Source of the DNA: Lonicera japonica
Taxonomy: Eukaryota > Streptophyta > Magnoliopsida > Dipsacales > Caprifoliaceae
DNA length: 64,000 nucleotides
Assembly (NCBI GenBank): GCA_021464415.1
Contig: CM038471.1
Location: 27,997,234 to 28,061,233 of the forward strand
Direction of reading: 5' to 3'
The translations under genes and the position numbers were made by a program. The notes under the pieces are model-generated. The model did no database searches. It saw only the letters and a program-made list of their open reading frames with translations, and was not told the origin of the DNA. Shown in pieces: positions 58,654-64,000 of this stretch (position 1 is its first letter; each line of letters begins with the position of its first letter).

Positions 58654-61600
58654 CTAACATATCTGCCCAAACTGCTCGTAATCTGCCCCAAGGTCCACAG
58701 GCTCCCAAGACCTCTCAGAAAATCCCGCTCTCCCCTTGGCAGCCTCATCAGCAGCAAAGAGGACCTCCGGAGACACAGAAGGGCCGGTAGGGAACTCAAA
58801 ACCCTCAGCGCGCCGCTCCTCCACAGGTGTCGTCCGAGGTGACTGCTCCGGAGCCGCTGTCGAATCACCTCCCTCACCCTCTGACCTACCACCACCCTCG
58901 GCAGCAGCAGGAACATCCCTCTCTCCCTCGGGGTCCTCGTCCTCGGAATCCAGAATGTTGTCCCTCTGGTTGGGGACAGGTGGCAGATGACCCGGAACCA
59001 CCCTAGCTAAGTGGGTCTGTCCCCGTATGTAATGGGGATCACCTCCCAACGCCTGATATCTCTCATAGAAGACCCGTCCCTGAGTCCCCTTCGGCTCCCT
59101 CATCAGATAACGAGCAGCAAAAGCGGCATAGTCTCCCTCCTCAGTGAACGTCTAGAAACCGAGCCCGTCAACCAAGGCCTGCACCATCACCGGATCAATC
59201 TCGCCCGTCCGCCTCATCAGAATCGGTGGAAATAGTGGAACTCGAGGCCACTGGGCCGATGTGTGCTGGTGAATAACTCTCTTGCCTAAGTAAAAATGAA
59301 GGCCGTACTCATCCCTAATCAGCCGCCTGGTCCTCGAGGCGGTCAGAGCACGGCCATACCCGAAATAAAGGCCTAGATCACCCCAGGGGGCCCACTCAAT
59401 CTACAAGGAGAACAAAATTTTATTTCAGTTATTTATATATATATATATATTCTATTTTACCATTTACTTATTGAAAGGAAAGAGTACTAAAATATTTACC
59501 TGCTCCTCCAGCAGGTCATGAACGACAGCAGCACCGGTCTCTCGAGTCCGGTATACATAAGGAGCCCTATAGTTCCCCGCGATGAATCGGCGGAGAAAAG
59601 GAAACTGATCCTCGTTCTCAACGAGGAGATCCACCTGGGCGCGCCCCAGACGGGTATATGCCACAAACCAACTCTGAAGAGGCAACATAAAAAGTATCAG
59701 CAATAATCAACAGGTAAAAAGTAAAGAATTAGAACGAGATTAAGGGAACAAAGGCATATATACCTCCCACAATAGAGAAAAGCCCTTAAGGTTCAGGGCT
59801 AAGTGGCGAGAAACCTGGTCCATAGCGTCGTAGAGGACGGCCAGAATAAAACCGCCCCAATCATAGTCGAACATAATGCTGAAGTCCCGGAGGTAGGGCA
59901 GCCACCAGAGATGGGCCGTGTCCCCCCCCACGGGCCTTGAACAAATCGTGGAGCATCAGTAGAAGAAGGACGCGGGCATACTGGCGCGCCTCCTGACGGG
60001 TCATCGACGCTCTTGAGGCAGCTAATCGGGCTCTCTCCGTGGCTAGCCGGGTAACCAAGACGGCCCGAGGAATCGTATCACCGGAACTCCGCCGCTCCAA
60101 AAACTATCCTAATGCACCAACGATGCCCTCTGCTGTCAGACGCAAGGGGACATCAATCTGTATAGGGACCCCCCCTGAAGGAATCTCGGTCAGAGCAAAC
60201 AAGTCGAGGGGGGTCATCGTCATCTCCCCCCAGCTTCAGTGAAAAGTGTGAGTGGTTTCCCACCAATGGCAGGCCAAAGCTGACACCAACATAGCTGCCC
60301 TAGATACCCCTCCGAGAGGGCATCGAAGAGAGAGCCAAAAGGAGTCGCAAGAAGCCACTCCTCGACAGGGGCCGGTGCCTGTCGCCACTCTAAAGAGATG
60401 GTGTTGGGAGAACCCCAACCACGGCCAACCCACTGCGGACAAAAAAGAACGAGTATAGGATTATGAGGGTACTTTGGTGTAATTATGAGAGATATAGGGT
60501 TACAAGGGTAAATTATGTAATTTTCCAAACCTGAGGGTACTTTGGTGTAATTATGAGAGATATAAGGTTATAAGGGTAAATTATGTAATTTTCCAAACCT
60601 GAGGGTACTTTGGTGTAATTATGAGAGATATAGGGTTATAAGGGTAAATTATGTAATTTTCCAAAACCTGAGGGTACTTTGGTGTAATTATGAGAGTTAT
60701 AGGGTTGTAGGGGTAAATTATGTAATTTTCCAAACCTGAGGGTATTTTGGTGTAATTATGAGAGTTATAGGGTTATAGGGGTAAATATGTAATTTTCTAA
60801 AACCTGAGGGTATTTTGGTGTAATTATGAGAGTTATAGGGTTGTAGGGGTAAATATGTAATTTTCCAAAACCTGAGGGTACTTTGGTGTAATTATGAGAG
60901 TTATAGAGTTGTAGGGGTAAATTATGTAATTTTCCAAACCTGAGGGTATTTTGGTGTAATTATGAGAGTTATAGGGTTATAGGGGTAAATATGTAAATTT
61001 CCAAAACCTGAGGGTACTTTGGTGTAATTATGAGAGATATAGGGTTATAGGGGTAAGTATGTAATTTTCCAAAACCTTAGGGTATTTTGGTGTAATTATG
61101 AGAGTTATAGGGTTCTAGGGGTAAATATGTAATTTTCCAAAACCTGAGGGTACTTTGGTGTAATTATGAGAGATATAGGGTTATAGGGGTAAGTATGTAA
61201 TTTTCCAAAACTTGAGGGTACTTTGGTGTAATTATGAGAGTTATAGGGTTATAGGGGTAATTATGTAATTTTCCAAAACCTGAGGGTACTTTGGTGTAAT
61301 TATGAGAGTTATAGGGTTATAAGGGTAAATGACGTAATTTTCCAAAACCTGAGGGTACTTTGGGTTAATTATGAGAGTTATAGGGTTATAGGGGTAAATA
61401 TGTAATTTTCCAAAACCTGAGGATACTTTGGTGTAATTATGAGAGTTATAGGGTTATAGGGGTAAATATGTAATTTTCCAAAACCTGAGGGTACTTTGGT
61501 GTAAATATGAGAGATATAGGGTTATAAGGGTAAATTATGTAATTTTCAAAAACTTGAGGGTACGTTGGTGTAATTATAAGAGTTATAGGGTTATAGGGGT

Positions 61601-62285
61601 AAATTATGTAATTTTTCAAACCTGAGGGTATTTTGGTGTAATTATGAGAGTTATAGGGTGATAGGGGTAAATATGTAATTTTCCAAAAAACCTGAGGGTA
61701 CTTTGGTATAATTATGAGAGTTATAGGGTTATATGGGTAAATTATGTAATTTTCCAAAACCTGAGGGTACTTTGGTGTAATTATGAGAGTTATAGGGTTA
61801 TAAGGGTAAATTATGTGATTTTCCAAAACCTGAGGGTACTTCTGTGTAATTATGAGAGTTATAGGGTTTTAAGGGTAAATTATGTAATTTTTCAAACATA
61901 AAGGGTATCACAAGTAAAAGTATGTGTTCACTAAATCGGACGTCATTTTCAGGCAGACATGCATACTAACATTGTTTAAAATACATGCAGGGAACGACAG
62001 AAATAATAGAACAGATAAATACACAAAAGGAAGACGTACCAGAGACCGTCGACGGATCTCGTGAGAAACTGGCTCCATCAAGAGCGAAGGAATGTCCGGA
62101 ACTGGAGCAGCCCGGGTCACGTCTCGGTAGACCACCGCCCGACCGCGGTCCACCCCATCCTCGCCATACCAATCCAGGTCCTCCCCATCATCATGATGAG
62201 GACTGCAGCGGAGAACGCCCTGAGCGTCGGTAAATGTGACCTCCTCCTGGTCACCCTCTAGTCTATCTAGCTGTGCAGGATCCAT
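58654..62285 (-). pseudogene. Antisense four-exon plant-mobile-domain gene in element B
   Basis: Exons: 62285-62040, 60432-59764, 59673-59500 and 59400-58654. All three introns have GT-AG ends and phase 0. Exon 1 encodes MDPAQLDRLEGDQEEVTF. Exon 2 has the PMD signature (ATPFGSLFDAL, HWWETTHTFH, LRLTAEGIVGALG). Exon 3 has SWFVAYTRLGRAQVDLLVEN. Exon 4 has IEWAPWGDLGLYFGYGRAL and an acidic, disordered tail ending DYEQFGQIC. The total is about 610 residues, in the range of MAIN/MAIL-type proteins. Lesions are frameshifts near 60310 and 59930, a TGA within the PMD (60236-60238) and a TAG in exon 4 near 59152. P1 carries exons 1-2 with different lesions, so the shared frame was once under selection. 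Confidence 0.8.
60465..61905. repeat. ~68-bp minisatellite in PMD intron 1 (B)
   Basis: About 21 copies of the unit seen in P1 (15281-16860), here with more variants (TTATAGGG for ATATAGGG, and loss of TT before ATG). It fills the first intron of the antisense PMD gene. Confidence 0.95.
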
Positions 62286-62432
62286 CTGAGTATGAGTAGA
62301 AAATCAGAGAAATCAGAAAAATCGGGAAAGCGGCAGGGCTTCCGCGCTTGGGAGAAGAGAGAGAGAGAAAGAAAGAGAGTTAGAGTGAGAAAGAGAAAGG
62401 AGAGAATGAGGTGGAATGAGCTCAGCAAGGGG

Positions 62433-62516
62433 CTTATATAGCAGGGCAGTTTGTCGCGCGACAAATCGCCACATTGTCGCGCGACAAAGAGCCAGACACC
62501 GAAGTGTCGCGCGACA
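62433..62516 (-). promoter_or_regulatory. Antisense PMD promoter in B: TATA box and three palindromes
   Basis: The TATA box CTATATAAG (minus) is at 62433-62441. Perfect GTCGCGCGAC cores lie at 62451-62464, 62474-62487 and 62505-62516. P1 has the same layout with two sites. Confidence 0.7.
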
Positions 62517-63337
62517 AACCCATCCCATCCCCTGATTTTTTGACCTTTGTCTCATTTTATCTCTTGCAAGAGGACTTCCGAGAAGCAGTTTTCGAAAAAA
62601 TTGCTAAAAACCGCACACCCAGGATGAAAAATTCCAAGAAAAGACTTTCAAATCATCTCTCCGAAAAAAGCAAAGATGAAATACAACGGTCTCTGATCTA
62701 CCAGAAAGAACCGAGACCATCAAATGAGAAAAAGCAGAATAGCAAGATAAGACGGGAATAGAAAAAATTAAAAGAGTAGAAAAGAGAAGAAACCCGCATG
62801 AGCGCCCAAAGCAAGTGAGAGAAACAGAAATACAGAGTGACAGGGAGAGCCACACCAAAAGTGACAGCTAGGCCAAAATCGGCTCAGGGCTTCGTTTTGG
62901 GTGAGTAAGGGTCCTGATCACGACAAAGGGATGAAAAGACTCCTGGTCAAAAACAGAAAAAGCCAGGAAAAGTCTTTCCCAAAAGAGGGAGAAATAAGGG
63001 CATCGGAAAACAGAATACGATGTGGGCCCACCAAAAGAGAAAACTAAGAAGAGAACAGAGATCAGAGATTGGACTTTCAAACAAATTTTCTTTTCAGCAT
63101 GATACAGAAGAGATGGTTTGGAAATCCTCGGATCGTCGCTTTGCGGAGATCAAAAGAAATCCGAAAACTGCCTTCTGAGAGAAGTATCTTCAATCGAGGA
63201 AAACATGAGAGTAAAGTTCAGAAAGATATAGGGAAGCGAACATCCAGACAAAGACTAGACCCCGAGAAGCTCTTTTCACCTTTGCAAAAATTTCTCTCTC
63301 TCCTTCTAGCAGTCTAAAGAGAGGAAATCACCAACAC
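62517..63337. other. Region upstream of the antisense PMD gene (B)
   Basis: Aligns with 17429-18266 of P1. No coding evidence. It is both the distal antisense upstream region and the start of the sense 3' UTR. Confidence 0.6.
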
Positions 63338-63916
63338 AAGCCCTCGTCAGAGGCAAAATTACTCATGAAAAGCCCTCCCAGAGGCAATTTTGTTTCTTTT
63401 CTTAACAGATCAAAAGTCCTCCCAGAAAGGCACAGTGTAGTGACGGTAGTCCTCCCACCTGAGGCGAGAAGATCAAAAGCCCTCCCATAGAGGCACAGTG
63501 TAGCAACGGTAGTCCTCCCATCTGAGGCGCAATGGTAGTCCTCCCACATGAGGCGAGAAGATCAAAAGCCCTCCCAGAGAGGCACAGTGTAGCGACGGTA
63601 GTCCTCCCATCTGAGGCGCAATGGTAGTCCTCCCATTTGAGGCGAGAAGATCGAAAGCCCTCCCAGAGAGGCACAGTGTAGCGACGGTAGTCCTCCCATC
63701 TGAGGCGCAATGGTAGTCCTCCCACCTAAGGCGAGAAGATCAAAAGCCCTCCCAGAGAGGCACAGTGTAGCAACGGTAGTCCTCCCACCTGAGGCCCAAT
63801 GGTAGTCCTCCCATCTGACGCAAGTAGAGCAAATGAAAGCCCTTGAAAGAGGCAATGAGGTAACATAAAGCCCTCTCCAGAGGCAAAACACAAACACGAG
63901 CCCTCTCCAGAGGCAC
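63338..63916 (+). repeat. 3' UTR tandem array of short hairpins (B)
   Basis: About 18 CCTC-loop-GAGG units (GTCCTCCCACCTGAGGC, GCCCTCCCAGAGAGGC and similar), as in P1 18267-18894 but in a different order of units. The window ends at the stretch that in P1 lies about 40 bp before the LTR. Confidence 0.8.
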
Positions 63917-64000
63917 TCACGAGCACTTTTTGCATATACACTCCTTTAAAGTTCATGCGGGAGCCATGGATCATTGTCTCTTCCAGTCGCCTCAATCCCT

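Larger units (their letters stand above)
44347..64000 (+). mobile_element. Tat-lineage Ty3/gypsy element B, nearly complete
   Basis: Order: 5' LTR, PBS, leader (with two nested solo LTRs), gag, protease, RT, two RNase H domains, integrase, two genes on the opposite strand, hairpin array. The sequence stops just before the polypurine tract expected by comparison with P1 (18995). Without the nested LTRs it would be about 18 kb including a 3' LTR. Large size, a second RNase H and extra genes 3' of pol are features of the Tat lineage (Ogre, Retand and relatives). All coding parts carry lesions. Confidence 0.92.

Overview
The window is plant nuclear DNA and consists almost entirely of mobile elements nested inside one another. 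No intact ordinary host gene is visible. The domain set (Tat- and Athila-type Ty3/gypsy, Ty1/copia, L1 LINE, Helitron, CACTA, MITEs, plant-mobile-domain genes) points to a flowering plant, probably a eudicot. The species cannot be read from the sequence. Nearly all coding regions carry stops or frameshifts.

Layout. 1-6042: 5' part of a Tat-lineage Ty3/gypsy element on the minus strand (element A: 5' LTR, PBS, gag, protease), inserted into the integrase of an Athila-type element whose 3' end runs 6043-9565. 9566-14546: AT-rich DNA with a 290-bp MITE, a GA microsatellite, an 836-bp inverted-repeat element, and a decayed retroelement-like ORF split by a second MITE. 14547-23664: 3' part of a second copy of the A/B family (P1, plus strand). 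It carries an antisense plant-mobile-domain (PMD) gene with a minisatellite in its first intron, a hairpin-rich 3' UTR, a PPT and a 3' LTR that is itself split by a 3.5-kb mosaic element (C, target duplication ACGGT). 23665-30614: a related minus-strand family (D) with two ~2.05-kb LTRs 372 bp apart, a gag start and a 93-bp tandem repeat. 30615-35010: AT-rich DNA with a CACTA-like terminus. 35011-38971: a non-autonomous Helitron carrying a lipase gene fragment. 38972-41400: an LTR scrap and the 3' end of an L1 LINE. 42611-44346: a copia remnant, interrupted by element B.

44347-64000 is element B, the most complete Tat element: 5' LTR, PBS, 5' UTR with two nested solo LTRs (target duplications GTACC and CCTCC), gag, protease with a G-patch-like tail, RT, two RNase H domains and integrase. 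Two genes follow on the opposite strand: a DUF7745/PMD-like gene and a four-exon PMD gene with a ~1.4-kb minisatellite in intron 1. A hairpin array comes next; the 3' LTR lies beyond the window.

The most interesting pattern is regulatory. The same CpG-rich palindrome, TGTCGCGCGACA, is clustered just upstream of a TATA box in the sense LTR promoter and also in the promoters of both antisense genes. This suggests that one factor could control all three. A related LTR family has a different palindrome array in the same place while keeping the same 3' part of the LTR. Tandem short-hairpin arrays recur in the 3' UTRs of three families that share little sequence there, and a 5' UTR stem-loop is conserved across families.
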